Shown one piece after another: positions 11,466-23,722 of a stretch of 64,000 bases of DNA. The translations under genes were made by a program, and so were the position numbers. The notes beneath the pieces are model-generated. The model worked only from the letters and a program-made list of their open reading frames with translations, made no database searches and was not told the DNA's origin. This stretch comes from Digitaria exilis. Lineage: Eukaryota > Streptophyta > Magnoliopsida > Poales > Poaceae. Within the stretch, counting starts at the first letter, position 1, and every line of letters starts with the position of its first letter. The stretch spans positions 930,001 to 994,000 of the forward strand of contig JACEFO010000521.1 of the NCBI GenBank assembly GCA_015342445.1. Reading direction: 5' to 3'.

Positions 11466-14400
11466 AGCAAGGGATTGCCCGCGCCGCCAAGGTCGTCCCA
11501 GCCGCCACCATCCTCGCCAGGGAAGAGGACGCCCTTGAAGTGGCCCACAAGCACTCGCACCGTCTCGTCAGCAGCAGCATCGGCTTCCTCAATCGCCGCC
11601 ACTGCCTCCTCGTCGTTAAGGTTGTCCACGATGACGTACCCGGCGGCGAGCTTCGAGAGATCCGCTTGGTAGTGGGTTGTGACCACTCCAAGCGCCTTCC
11701 GAATCCCGAGCAGGAGGGCTTCCTTCATACGTGAGGTGAAGTGCCCCCCAAGCGCTCGAAGGCGGCTGGCGAGGGCGCTGGCGGATTGCACGTCAGCACC
11801 AGCAATTTCGTTACAGGCCGCCAAGGCAGCCTGCACCAGCTCATCGAGCTCACGCTGGGTTGCCGAGTGTGCCACCAGCAGCGCCTCCTTCGACTCCGTC
11901 CCGGCCTGGAGCGCCTGCCTCAGCGCTGCACCAACAAGGCTGTCAGAAACGAAAGAACAACAAAGCAAAAAAAAAGATCGAAACCCGAGCAACATTGGCT
12001 TACCCTCGAGGGCTTTCTCCCCCTCTCGAGCCTGCCGCTCCGCCGTGGCCCGAGCCGCTTGCTCTTGCTCGAGCTGGTCTCGAGCCTCCACCAGGAGACG
12101 CCGTTCCTCCCCAAGCGCCGACTCCGCCGCACTGGCTCGTTGTCCAACCAAGTGTTGCTGTTCGTGAGCTGCTCGCGCAGGGTGCCGACCGTGTCGTCTA
12201 GGCGGGTGATGACTTCGCCCTTCTCCTGACACTCGGTGGCGACCCGGTCTCGAGCGTTTTGGAGGTCGGCCAGTCGGCAGTCTCGAGTTTCCACCGCCCC
12301 CGACAAGCGGCGGAGCTCCAACAACAGCGCTGCAATTTGGTCGTTCTTTGTGAACGCCTCCTTGCGGAGTTCCTGCGAAAGACAAGCTAAGCCTCTTTTG
12401 AAGAACAATTACGTCAAGACACTGGCTGCAACGAAACGCACCTAGTGGACCTTGCCGGCCTCATCATGAAGACAGAGAACGTCTCGCAGCGCCCTGAGAA
12501 CATCCTGACCGTGCGCCAACTGAACGTCCCACAGGCGCTCCTCCGCTGCGGCTTCACGAACGAACTGCTCGAGAAGCTCGCTGCGGGACTGCCACATCAC
12601 GGGGGACCCACGTTTGTTGACGCGGGCAGGTGTCCCGCTGGGCTCGACCGACGCTGGCCCCGGTGGAAGCACGACGAGGGTCGACGGCGCGGCCCCGCCG
12701 CTCTCGTGCTCCTGCGGCACGGGGGCTCGCACCTCCAGAGCCTCGGCCAGCTCCGACAGATGGGGAAACCCACCGCCAAGGGTTCGTCCCTCTCCCCCCT
12801 CATGCGGGGGGGGCACCGCGACGTCCACCTCCATGGGCGCCGTAGACGGCTCCTCAACGCGAGAAGCCCCCCCAGGCGCGGGGGTGGCTTCTTCGGTCCG
12901 AGCAACCTTGACGCCCTCGAGGAGCTGAGGCGGCCTTGGCTCCTCGAGGTCCCGGGGCGCCTCTTCGCATGACTGTCGCTTGACCTGCGGCCCCGCCTGA
13001 GCGTCGAAAAAGGTGACGAAGTCCTGCACGGCCTCGTTCGCCGGGCCCAGGAGCTGCGAGGACGGGTGAGGCGACGAGTTTGGCCCGACCTTGAGGGCCT
13101 TGGTCGGCGCAAGGGAAGGCACGGTCCGTCCACCAGACCGACTGCGCCACGAAAAAACTCAGTCAGAAATGAAAATGAAGTATCGATGAACAAGTGAGCA
13201 ACAAAGAAAACTTACCGAATGATGGGGAGCTTCCGCTTCAGCCTCGAGGCTGAGACGGGAGCCACCCTTGAAACCTCGGCTCCCGTGGAGACGCCGGCCT
13301 CTACATGGGGGGCCTCTACTCCCGGCCCACGAGCTGGGGCCTCCTCAACAGCGCCTGACCTCTCGGGTGCCTCGCCCCTATCTTGGGGTACCTCGAGGGC
13401 AGCCGCCGCTACCCCCGACGGGCTCCCACGAGCAGGCACCGCGATTGACGGCGAAGCTTCGAGATTGATGGGCCCTCCACTGCCGCCCCCAGACGCTGCA
13501 GCAAGGGCGGCCCCACCGGGGGAGGCCCGAGAGGAGATGGGAAGCTCGAAAGGAGACGGGCTCCTCGCCCCACCGTCCTCCTCGGATCCCTCACCAGCAG
13601 GATCAGGGGAAGTCTCCGGCGTTGGGAGCGGTGAGAGCCCCTGCCTCTCCGGCTCGCGGTTCTCCTCCAAGTGCTTCCTCTTCTTCCGCTCCTTTCGCTT
13701 CTGCCGCGCCTCCTTCCTATCCTTCTCCTGCTTCGCCTTCTCAGCAAGGGAGCGGTTGACGACCCTGCGAAACACCAGTCGCAAGGTCATAGACACGAAA
13801 CCGAAACAAGAAGTAAATACGAGAATCGGAAGGCACTTACGAAACTGAAGTGGCCATCCTCGGGCCGCATGGGCACTACCCATGGGTCGTCAAACCGGCC
13901 GACGGCACGCCGCGCCCTCTGAACGGCGATGGCGACGGGCAATGGCTCTGCCGCCATCGCTGTGCCGGTGACGTCGGCGCCAGGGGTCATCCCAAACAGC
14001 GGGAGCCTTCTCTGCATGAGGGGAAGCACCCGCCGCCGATGAAAGTTCGCGATGACGCCACCAGCAGTGAGGACGTGCCTCGACAGGCTTTGGAGCGCCT
14101 CGATCAGGGGGGCGAGCTTGTCCTTCTGCTCCGGTGGCGACACCCCATAGACCCAGCGGTCCTGCTTCTCCGTCAGCAACCTGCCGGTGTAGGGCGGCAG
14201 ACGCCCCCCGTCGTTGCGGAGGTAGAACCACCCCTTGTCCCAATCTTGGTTGTTGGAAACCATGGAACAAGGGATGTAGAGCTCCCTGCGGCTCCTCCGG
14301 ACTTGGAGCACGAAGCCACCAGCGCGAGCAGGGCGACAGACCCCCTTGGTGACGCCCTCTAAATAGAGCTCGCCGAAGAAGAGGTGGCGCTACAGGTCCC

Positions 14401-14812
14401 AGTGGGCTTCGATGCCCAAGTAGCCCTCGCAGACGGCGACGAAGACCGCCGCCTGCGAGATCGCGTTGGGAGAAAAGTAGTGCAGCTCCACCTCGTAGTG
14501 GAAGCACAACGCTCACAAGAATCGTCCCGCCGGAACGCCGAAGCCCCGCTCATGGAGGTGAACGAGGCTGACGACGTAGCCCACCAGCGGGGCAGGCTCC
14601 GCAGCAGCCCCCGGCGAGATCCAAACCGGCGGTTCGCCGTCAACGTTTGGCGGCAGTACGCCGACCTCCACGAGCCCCTCCAGACAAGTCTTGGTGGCCG
14701 TCGATGGCTTCCATGGCGCGGGGTCAACGAGTTGAACCATGGCGACAGGTGGAAGCTTAGGCGAGAGAGGGGATGGGAACGCAATGGCAAGAAGACAAAG
14801 GCTTGAAAGCAA
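11466..14812 (-). pseudogene. Antisense gene of the Gypsy element (PF04195-like plus coiled coil), five exons
   Basis: Minus-strand gene tail-to-tail with pol. Exon 1 (14812 to about 13843) has features of the 'putative gypsy type transposon' domain PF04195: HERGFGVPAGRFL, FHYEVELHYFSPNAI, CEGYLGIEAHWDL. TGA replaces Arg at 14513-14515 and TAG replaces Trp near 14390. Introns with GT-AG ends lie near 13842-13765, 13211-13145, 12441-12375 and 12003-11940. Exon 2 is basic then Pro/Ala-rich. Exon 4 is a Glu/Arg/Leu-rich coiled coil with a frameshift. Exon 3 ends in TAG where CAG would be expected at the splice site. The 3' end is deleted at the junction with integrase. The protein's role is unknown; related antisense ORFs occur in Tat elements. 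Confidence 0.75.
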
Positions 14813-14860
14813 AGGCTAGAAGGCAGGACAGGCGTACCCTCGGCAGGTGCCCTGCCGCGC

Positions 14861-14868
14861 TATTTATA
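14861..14868 (-). promoter_or_regulatory. TATA box of the antisense gene
   Basis: TATAAATA on the minus strand lies about 50 bp upstream of the first ATG (14812) of the antisense gene and about 120 bp upstream of the more conserved ATG (MVQLVDPAPW, near 14740). The surroundings are GC-rich, so the motif stands out. This suggests transcription independent of the LTR. Confidence 0.6.
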
Positions 14869-15248
14869 CTCTCCTGTGGGGCAAGGCGTGGCAGGACACC
14901 GGCCGTGACACGACAGTCCCCTAGGACTGACAGCCAGGCCCGCCCCAGGAGACGTAACGACGCCGGCCGCGTCTACCGCGCTAGCCGCATTAGCCGCGCC
15001 ACGAGGACCGCGGACTCCGGCGCCGTAAATGTGCGGTCGTGACGAACCACGCCCGCACGCCTCGCCTAAAAAGGCGCGCCCACCTCTCCCACGAAATCAC
15101 GATAACTTCCTCGGTGGTCATCATGACCCGCGCGAAACAAGGAAGGGCGCATTCAAGGCGCCAACCCTCAGAGGGGAAGCCTCGAAGCTCGAATGCTCGA
15201 GGAAGATCCGTCGAGGGACAGAGGCCTCGAAAGCCTCGACAGGCATCA
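14869..15248. other. Gypsy internal region upstream of the antisense promoter, no gene
   Basis: GC-rich sequence with CTCGA-type motifs like those in this element's LTRs. Short frames only. It is probably the antisense gene's upstream region. It resumes after the solo LTR at 19416. Confidence 0.5.
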
Positions 15249-18200
15249 TGTGGCGGACCACTCCGAAATTATTCCAAGTTAAGTACCCCGGGACCACTAT
15301 TTGAGTAGTCAGGCACTTAATCCGGAATAAGCTGGAGCGCCGTCGGATTAAACCCGATTTAACCACGTACTTTTCTCGATCGAAACAACAGCGCGCCCAC
15401 ACGAAGGTGAGTTCCAGAGATTACAACATTCCACAAATTCAACATACTTAAATAGGTATCACAAAGTTATTACAAACCGAGTTTGAATTTAAATCAGAGT
15501 ATCAAATTCATTGCAGCGGAAATCAATAGTTCAACGCAGCGGAATGATAAACTAACGACGATACAAGTAACACCATGCTGAAGCCTGCCACGGTGCTACT
15601 CCTCCCGTTCCTCGGCAGAGGACGGAACCCACTCGATGTGCCATCCAGGGGGAACCTGGGTAGGCCAAGTCAGGGCATCGACTGCCACATCCAACATTGC
15701 ACCTGTAAATAAAATCCACAAGCAAGGCTGAGTATTCTAATACTCAGCAAGGCTTACCCGTCGGGTGAAAACTACATCACCGACATCTAGACATGAGAGG
15801 CTTTTGGCTGGTGGGTTTGTTTGCCAAAAAGCAACTAAGAGTAGGTCCTTGCTTTCATGTTTTAGCATCATATTCTAGTAGATTTAACCATTCTAGATTA
15901 GCATCCTCTCTAAGCATACAAGTGGTGCAATACAATTTATTTCATACAACAAGTTCATCAATCTCATAGTTCCACTTGTTACTCAATGCAGAAGGGCGGT
16001 CAAGCAGTCTCATTAACCGCGAGAAGCCGACAGTTTGAACCGAATTTTGCTACCTGGCCAGGGGAAACCCAACACACACGGATAATACTTGCTATAAAAG
16101 GTACAAGCACTTCCCAACCTTTCCCATCGATCCACAATTCGGATCCGAATCCACCTTCCTTAGGATAGAGGTTTACTGCTTCACTCACAGTCTCACGCAT
16201 ATACCCACAAGTGTACGGCAGGGGAAAACAAAGTTTCCAAGGAGAGATGGCTATCGGCCCTAGCTGCTTCAGTCTGGTACCGGGCTTACCGATTCCCATA
16301 TATCGGCATGCATGTGGTACGTTCAAAAACTTGACACACTCAACCACACGTTTCGACCTTAAATCAATTATCATACACGGACCGGAGATCTACATCTATC
16401 ACCCCGCCCATCCATCCTTATGATTCCAGCATAAGTAAAGACAAGCAAGTCCTATGTCTCGCGAGTGACAGGAAATCACTCGACTTGTAACGGACCTAAA
16501 GCAATGCCCTATCGATCCTTTCATACTAGTGTTGCAAGTCATAGGTACTAGAAATGTGCAGCTAAGGTATTCAATCAACTCCTTGAAACGTAAATGCACA
16601 AGCATAGGGAATTCATAGATGCATAAACTTTAAAGGTTAGGTTATGCTCCGGGGCTTACCTTCTTGCGCTAGCTGGGGGTTAGCCTCCGGGTTGACTTCT
16701 ACTTTGTTGGCACCTCCCTCCGGGATTCCTTCTTCGTCGGCGGGAATGAGATGGTAGGTGCCGTCCGGAATAGCGCCTTCTACATGAGATGCATAACTTA
16801 TTGCGGCTGCCTAATGATTCCAAAACCAAGGCCTTGAAGGCCATATTCACCTAGACATGCTAAAGTATTACTTTTTCCTTCACAAAAAAAAAAGAGTGGG
16901 AGTGTGGAAAATTTTTATTCATTTTTGATGGTGATTGTGTACATATATAAAAGAATTTCCATCTATTATTTTGAAGTTAGGGTGCTGTTCTGAATTTTGA
17001 ACCTTACCATGTTATATTTTAATTAATTATCAAAAAGCTCTATTCTTTTATATAACTCAATTTCCACCTTAATTTCTTCTCATTTTTGTTTCTCCTTTTG
17101 TGTTCATCCTTTTTATCTATAAACTTTATGACAGCTACTGGAGTATAAGAGTTAGGCTCACTCCATAATTTAGCTAAATCTGAGCTACACAGAATTTATT
17201 AAAATTAGTACAAACTGCTGCCTACAGAAATGAAATAAATTCATATAAAATCGAAAATACATCCAAATCAGGAAATTTTCCTACCAGAGCTAGTCATGAG
17301 TGCAAGGAGGGCTCTGGCCAAGTGGTGGCTCAAAATAACCCTTGGACAGTCCTCAATAAATTCTTATCCAAAAACACATATCTATTTATTTGCTAGTCTA
17401 AACAGATCAAAAATTAAGTTTGGCATTTTTAACAGATGTGCTAACAAGTTTTTAGGCCTCTGGAAAAAAATTGAGATTTTTAGCTGCACAGATTATTTTT
17501 AACAATTTCTGGACTAAAAAAAGACAGGAAACACATTTTAATTCATAACCGAAGCTACAGTCCATATTTTTAGGTCCCCTTTGGACACAAGGTGTCCAAA
17601 GTCACTGCAAACAACATATCCAAAGCTCAGCCCTAGCGGAGCTCTGGATTTGAAATGGTGCACAAGTTTCTAAATTTACAGTTTGAATTTTAATTCAAAA
17701 AATGGTTCACCAAAAGTATATACATGCTCAAATGAGATTGGAGCTTACAATCTCACGAGTCCATGGAGTATTTTTGTACATTTTTCTGATTTTTGTAAGA
17801 TTTTTAGTGGATTTTACAAGATTTGGGAAAAATAGATCTAGGTTTAAGAATCTTTTTACGCTGGAGACCCTAGAACTTTTAAAACTTCGCGAACAAGTCC
17901 CTGACTTTTACACTGGGAACCCTGGAAAAACGAAGACGATGAACATATGCCCTCGGCTCGTCGCCGGAGTTGCGCCGGCCAAACGACGGCGAGCTAGGGT
18001 CGGGGAAGTGGGGGAAAAGAACCAGGGGCTCACCACGAGTCGATTGGTGGCGGTTGGGAGGCCGGGGGAAGCTCGGAGTTCGCCGGCGATGTGCGGTGGC
18101 GGTGCGGCCGCCGCGAGCTCGATTCCGGCGAGGGTAGTGGGTCTCGTCGGGGTTGGAGGGGTCCTAGAGCACCAGTGGAACTCGGGGAAGCTGTTGGCGT

Positions 18201-19415
18201 GCTCGGTTGACCTCGGGGATGGCTCGGCGTAGGGTCTCGACGTGAGGGTGCTCCGGCGGCCGAAAAATGGAGATTTGGGGGAAATCTCGATTTCTCGCCG
18301 GAGAGTTGGGGAGAGCTCGCGAGAAGTGGGGGAAAAGGAAGCTAGCGAAGGGGTCTAGCTCCGTGCGCGAGGAATTTGGGATTGGTGGAGAGTGTAGGGC
18401 GAATTTCGTCTCGAAGCTCGGCTCGGTCCGCGCGGCGCGAGGTTGAAGACGACGGGAGCGAGCGCGGGGAAGTGAAAATGGCTATGTGTGGACTGAGGGG
18501 AAGGAGTGTGAGTGCTCGGTGGGGTGCTTGGGTGAGCCAGAAGGCACTGAGTGGCCTTGGTGGCGTGTGTGCGCGTGCGCGGGCTGTCGCGGTCGCCATT
18601 AATGGCGCTGTGAGCTCGAGCAGAGCGCGCGCACGGGATTGGGGGTCGGAGATTGCAGCGTGGAGAAGTGGAAGATCCTCTGCAGAGCGTCTTGGCGCGG
18701 AGCGGAGAGGAATCTGCCGCGGAGCGGCTCAGCGCGACGCGCGCGCGCAGCCACGGCGGCGCTCCGACCGCCATGATGGCGCTCGCGCAGCGCGAGGCAA
18801 AGTGAGCGGTCGAGCGGCGATGTGACGGCGCGGAGGGCTTGGACAAACGCTCGAGGACAAGAGCCACCCGACGCTACGGCTTGGCCAGCTCGGCGCGGCC
18901 TCCGCCGCTCGCCGGCCACGTGGTGGCCGGCTCCCGGCCGGAGCAGGGGCGCGCCAGGGCCACTGTTGGCGCCCGTGGAGCTCCTTTTTCCCTTTTGAAT
19001 TTTCTCCAAAAATTTGAACTGAACATGGAAAAGTGTGATAATAAAAGTTGTAGTTTGAGAGGTGGGACACAACTTTCTTTTTGGGGTGAACCTGAAATTT
19101 CAAATTTTTCGAGCTCAAACAACCCAAATTCAAAAAGATGTTCAGATCGGTTTTTCGAGTTTTTGAGGGGCTAAACTGCAAAATTTTCAAAAGTCCCAAA
19201 CAGTGACTAGACCTTATTTGTGATGAAAAACAACTTTTATTTTTGGAGATTTTCAAGTTTAGTACAAAATTCTTGAGATTTCAGTTGGGTGTCAAACAAC
19301 CCTTGCTTTTTGAATTTAAAAGTGAAATTTGATGAATTTTTGGATTCCAACTCATAAATCCCTTTTTGCACTTGTTTTAAGTGTACTTTTAAACTTTGAC
19401 ATCAGAGATGTCACA
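15249..19415 (-). mobile_element. Solo LTR, Del/Tekay-like Gypsy, 4167 bp
   Basis: On the minus strand it begins TGTGACATCTCTGATGTC and ends GTGGTCCGCCACA. An exact 5-bp duplication CATCA flanks it at 15244-15248 and 19416-19420. No internal domain, primer site or second LTR is present, so it is a solo LTR left by LTR-LTR recombination. A 4.2-kb LTR with TGTGAC...GCCACA ends suggests the Del/Tekay group; the lineage call is from memory of such ends, not a search. Short frames inside (for example 17702-18232) are chance. Confidence 0.85.
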
Positions 19416-19448
19416 CATCAGCCCCCGCAGGGTTGAACTTCACCCCTG

Positions 19449-19466
19449 CGGAGGCTCGGGGGCTAC
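19449..19466 (+). other. Polypurine tract of the Gypsy element
   Basis: A purine-rich stretch (GGAGGCTCGGGGGCTAC) directly precedes the 3' LTR, where plus-strand DNA synthesis is primed. The same arrangement occurs in related grass Gypsy elements. Confidence 0.6.
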
Positions 19467-20555
19467 TGTCGGGTACCCTAACTTAGGCCCAGAACTACTC
19501 GGTAACAAGACCCACAAACGAAGCTGGCCCGGCTCCGTAGCCCAGCAAAGGCCCATCACGACAAACTCCGCCACGGCGCTCGTCCCGCTTGAAGACCCTT
19601 GAGCGGGGAAGTCCGTGACGATCGAGCCTAGCCCAGCTCGAGGGAGACGTTCACCCTCGAGCTGGCGTTTTCCGTCACATTCGAGGCTCGGCTGCCAGGC
19701 TCGAGGGAGACGTTCACCCTCGAGCCGGTGTTCCCGTCACGTTCGAGGCTTGGCAAGCTCGAGCTTGCGGGCCAAGCTCGAGCCTGCCACGCCGGGAACA
19801 ACACCCGAGACTCTACAACCATCATCACAGATCATAAATGACTCCTCTGCGGTCAAAAAGTAGGACGCGCCGCACCACACCACCACCCACGCTGCGGAGA
19901 AGACATCGGTCAAATCCACCTGGCGCGGTGGATTCTGATATGACACTACACAGGCCGGTCCTGGCAGTGATACTGTGCCAACCACTCCTTTGACTTCGCT
20001 CGCTATCCTCGAAGGCAACCCTCGAAGAGAGCCACGGAGGGTCGACCCGGACGCCGTGCTCAAGTCGCTACCCTCAAAGTCTCGAGTTGTCACGAGAAGA
20101 ACATCACGTCAAGTCATCAACCACTGTCATGTCGTCAGCCAGAGTTGGAAGGCGCGATTCCCTCTCACATCGTGCGCGGCATGGGCAGCACAGTGCACTT
20201 AGCACGCCAGCACCACGAACACATGTATTCTCACGCCCTCCCCCTTATGCCTATAAAAGGGGAAGGGAAGCCCGTGCAAAGGCGGGTCTCAGCAGGTTGA
20301 CACCACAAAACACACACAAATGCACTTAGCCACCAAAAAGCTCAGGGACTTAGGAGTTCGTCTCCTTCTCCCACCTTACTTGTAACCCCCTACTACGAGC
20401 AACACGAAACCGGTGCTCCGCACCACTACTGGACGTACGGCCCCGTGGCCGGAACCAGGATAAAAACTCCCGTCTCTCCACCCGCCATCAGGGCAACGAG
20501 TGGTTAGCACCGCAATCACTTGTTTGTACCGGTGTGACCAAATCAGGCACCGACA
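19467..20555 (+). repeat. 3' LTR of the Tat Gypsy element (1089 bp)
   Basis: Matches 4190-5231 with a few percent of differences by eye. TATAAAA at 20252-20258 equals the 5' LTR's TATAAAC. A ~57-bp unit containing GACGTTCACCCTCGAG occurs twice here (about 19636-19745) and once in the 5' LTR. Ends in CCGACA next to the GCTGC duplication. Confidence 0.92.
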
Positions 20556-20560
20556 GCTGC

Positions 20561-23500
20561 TCTCCCCAAAAGAGAGATGTAGGGAGGTGCATGACAATTC
20601 TGGCGTGTGAATGAAAATCTAAAAGGGGCATAAATTTTAGTGGCGAGCAGAAAATAAAGGTGATATTCACTATGGGATCATCCAATTCACAAGCTGACAG
20701 CAATAGTAGGGGAGGATGGAGAAGGGGCCATGAAAACTTTCAAGGTGGAGGTGCGGCGGCTGATGCAGCTGCTGCTGAATTGGCCAAGGGTGTTGCTAGT
20801 ATGTCAATGGATTCAAAAGAATCGGGTCCTTCTCAACAGGACGGGGGTACAGGAGGACAGAAAGTCTATCGGCTAGACTCCTTTGTGGATTCAAGTGGCA
20901 CTTCTTTGGCTGGTCATGGCATGAGCATGCATGAGCGCTTGATGAGGGCCAGTAACTTGGTGGCAAGGCGAGCTGTGGCACAGTTGGGTGACAATATAGA
21001 GGAGTTTGGTGCTGCGATGGAAATAGATAAGCAAAAGCGAGGGAAGGATGTGGCTGGAGAGGACAAGTCTAGAGGAGATAGTGGGCCTGATGGGGTGCTT
21101 GCAACAGAAGGAGTTTCTCCGGCAAAGCGGTGCAAGATTTCGTCATCCAGACCATCAAATCTGACGGGAGCCCACAGAGGGCCCCGTCAGGAGCAATGCA
21201 TGCTTTGGCATGGAACTGCCGAGGGTTGGGACTCCCGGACAGTTCATGAATTATGTGACTTTATCAAGTCACATCACCCCAAACTCATATTTCTATCGGA
21301 GACAAGAATGTGTGCAAACAGAGTGAGCAACTTGAAATGGAGACTGGGCCTACGAAATTGTCTTCCAGTTGGTAGTGTGGGTTTGAGTGGTAGTCTGGCA
21401 TTATTCCGGGATGAATCTATTAATGTAACATTGTTGTCTCAGGGAAAGCATCATATTGATGTATTAATTCAGAAGGATCCTAATTCCATGGAGGGCCACA
21501 TTTGTATACGGTGAACCTAGAGTGGAAAACAGATGTGAGATGTGGGATCTGCTGCGTGATTTATGTGGAGTTTGGGATGGTCCTCGGATGCTCATAAGGG
21601 ATTTTAATGAAGCAATGTGGCAACATGAGCACTTTTCTGAGACGCCCAAGCCAGAGAAACAGATGATGGATTTTAAGGAGGTCCTTAGCCACTGTGATTT
21701 GCATGATCTAGGCTTTAGGGGGCTCCCTTGGACTTATAACAATAACCAGGCAGGCTTGAGGAATGTTCGGGTGAGGCTGCTAGACCGTGGTGTAGCTAAC
21801 TCAGATTGGTCCATGTTGTTCCCTAATGCGAGCACCCAGCACCTCACCACTATGCATTCATATCATAAAGCCCTTCTACTAAATACAGATTGTAGTTCTC
21901 TAGCCATGAAGAAGGAACATTCGTTCAGGTATGGGATTATGTGGGAAAGAGAGGAAAGTTTGCAGAAAGTCATAGAGCAATCTCGGCTGCACAAAAACCC
22001 GGGTAGTGACCTGGGAGCTTTAGCACAGTCTCTGCAAGTGGTTACACAAGACCTTCGGGTTTGGAGTAAGGATAATTTTGGAAATGTCACAAGACGTATA
22101 GTAGAATTGCGCAGAGAGTTAGAGCAGCTCGAATGGAATAATCCAATTCAGAATAGAGCCAAAATTTTGGTTGCTAAATGAGGACTCCATGAAGTTCTTT
22201 ATCATGAGGAGATGTTGTGGCTCCAGCGCTCCTGAATCATGTGGCTACGTGAGGGGGACCATAATACCAAGTACTTTCATCGAAAGGCTAGGTGGAGGGC
22301 CAGGATTGAAAAAGGAGAATGGTGATTGGTGCAACGAAGATGGGGAAATGCAGGATATGGCAGCCCAGTATTTCAAACAAGTATTCCAAAAAGATGATAC
22401 TATATGCCCCTCCGAAATTACTGATTTGTTTGATCCCAAGATTACTGATGAAATAAATGCTGAGCTTTGCAAACCATACTCTGCAGAAGAAATTGGTGAT
22501 GCCTTATTCCAAATAGGTCCACTAAAGGCTCCAGGGCCTGATGGTTTGCCAGCTCGATTTTTTCAGCGAAATTGGCCACTCCTTAAGGACGATGTGATTA
22601 GGGCTGTCTAGGCTTTCTTTGATACGGGGCAGATGCCTGAGGGGGTGAATGATACCTGCATAGTACTAATTCCAAAAAAATTGCACCCTGAGACATTAAA
22701 GGAATTCAGACCAATTAGTTTATGCAATGTAATCTACAAGGTGGTTTCTAAATGCATTGTTAATCGGCTAAGACCTCTGCTGGAAGATATTATTTCAGAT
22801 AGTCAAAGTGCTTTCATTCTAGGTAGAATGTTCACTGACAATGAGGTGCCAACTTGGTGCATGGGAAAGTGTGTCCCCTCTCAAAGAACACGTTTTCCAG
22901 CGCGCCAACTTTCCACCAACTTTCCAATCTAAACAAGGCCTTAATTGCCTTTGAATGCTTTCATGCTATTCAGGGAAACACAGATAAGAGAGGGGATTAT
23001 TGTGCGTACAAACTAGATTTATCCAAGGCGTATGACAGGGTGGATTGGGGTTTTTTGAACAATGTTCTACTGAATCTAGGTTTTCAAGGCACTTGGGTAC
23101 AACGAGTCATGTCTTGTGTGACTTCTGTACGCTACTCAATTCGCTTCAACAGTGTCATGTCGGCACCGTTTTCCCCATCCCCTGGACTGTGCCAGGGTGA
23201 TCTACTATCGCCATACCTTTTTCTATTTGTGGCTGATGGCTTGTCTAAGCTTATCTCCAGGAAGGTTCAACAGGGAGCATTACAGGAGCTGCATATCTGC
23301 AGGGGCGCACCAGGTGTGTCGCACCTCCTATTTGCCGATGACACACTATTGTTCTTCAAGGCCAATGTGGAATAGGCATGACAAGTTAGAGGCATTCTTG
23401 ATACATATGCCAGGTGCACTGGGCAGCTTGTGAACCTGGTGAAGTGCTCCATCATGTTCAACGACAAGGGTCCACACCAAGTACAAGAGCATGTTAGGCA

Positions 23501-23722
23501 AGTTCTTGAAGTGGAACTATGCAGCTTTGAAGCAAAATATCTTGGACTGCCAACGTCCTCAGGGAGAATCAAAGGTGCTCGACTCCAGTCACTGAGTTTA
23601 GGTAAAAGACTTAGATTATACTGAAAGGAATATGTCAGCTGCAGCGAAAGAAGTTTTGATAAAATCAGTAGCACAAGCCCTACCCACCTACATTATGAGT
23701 GTTTTTAAAATTCCTTTAGGTG
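20561..23722 (+). mobile_element. LINE-B, ORF1 tail, endonuclease and reverse transcriptase, 3'-truncated
   Basis: Continues LINE-B after the Gypsy element. A Gly/Asp-rich ORF1 tail (20660-21170) is followed by an endonuclease start near 21199 (AWNCRGLG, one frame), then HPKLIFLSETRM, then RDFNEAMW and WTYNNNQAGLRNVRVRLLDR. Reverse transcriptase motifs follow: APGPDGLPARFFQ, FRPISLCNVIYKVVSK, DLSKAYDRVDW, LCQGDLLSPYLF, and FADDTLLFF for the active site. Frameshifts and stops separate these. It ends at 23722 just after YIMSVFKIPLGVCD. The zinc domain, 3' UTR and A-tail are missing, which is unusual because normal LINE insertion starts from the 3' end. Confidence 0.88.

Larger units (their letters stand above)
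4190..20555 (+). mobile_element. Tat-lineage Ty3/Gypsy retrotransposon, degenerate, with antisense gene
   Basis: Ends are TGTCGGG...CCGACA, with an exact 5-bp target duplication GCTGC at 4185-4189 and 20556-20560. Order: 5' LTR, primer site, gag, protease with a DGGS motif, reverse transcriptase (YVDD), RNase H regions, integrase, then an antisense gene with a PF04195-like domain, a solo-LTR insertion, a purine tract and the 3' LTR. An antisense extra ORF plus an additional RNase H points to the Tat lineage (Retand/RIRE2/Grande type). Without the solo LTR the element is about 12.2 kb. Many nonsense codons and frameshifts make it non-coding. Confidence 0.92.

Noticed and set aside
11475..14806. 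Several plus-strand ORFs downstream of integrase
   Set aside because: The conserved protein features and GT-AG introns are on the minus strand; the plus-strand frames are GC shadows.
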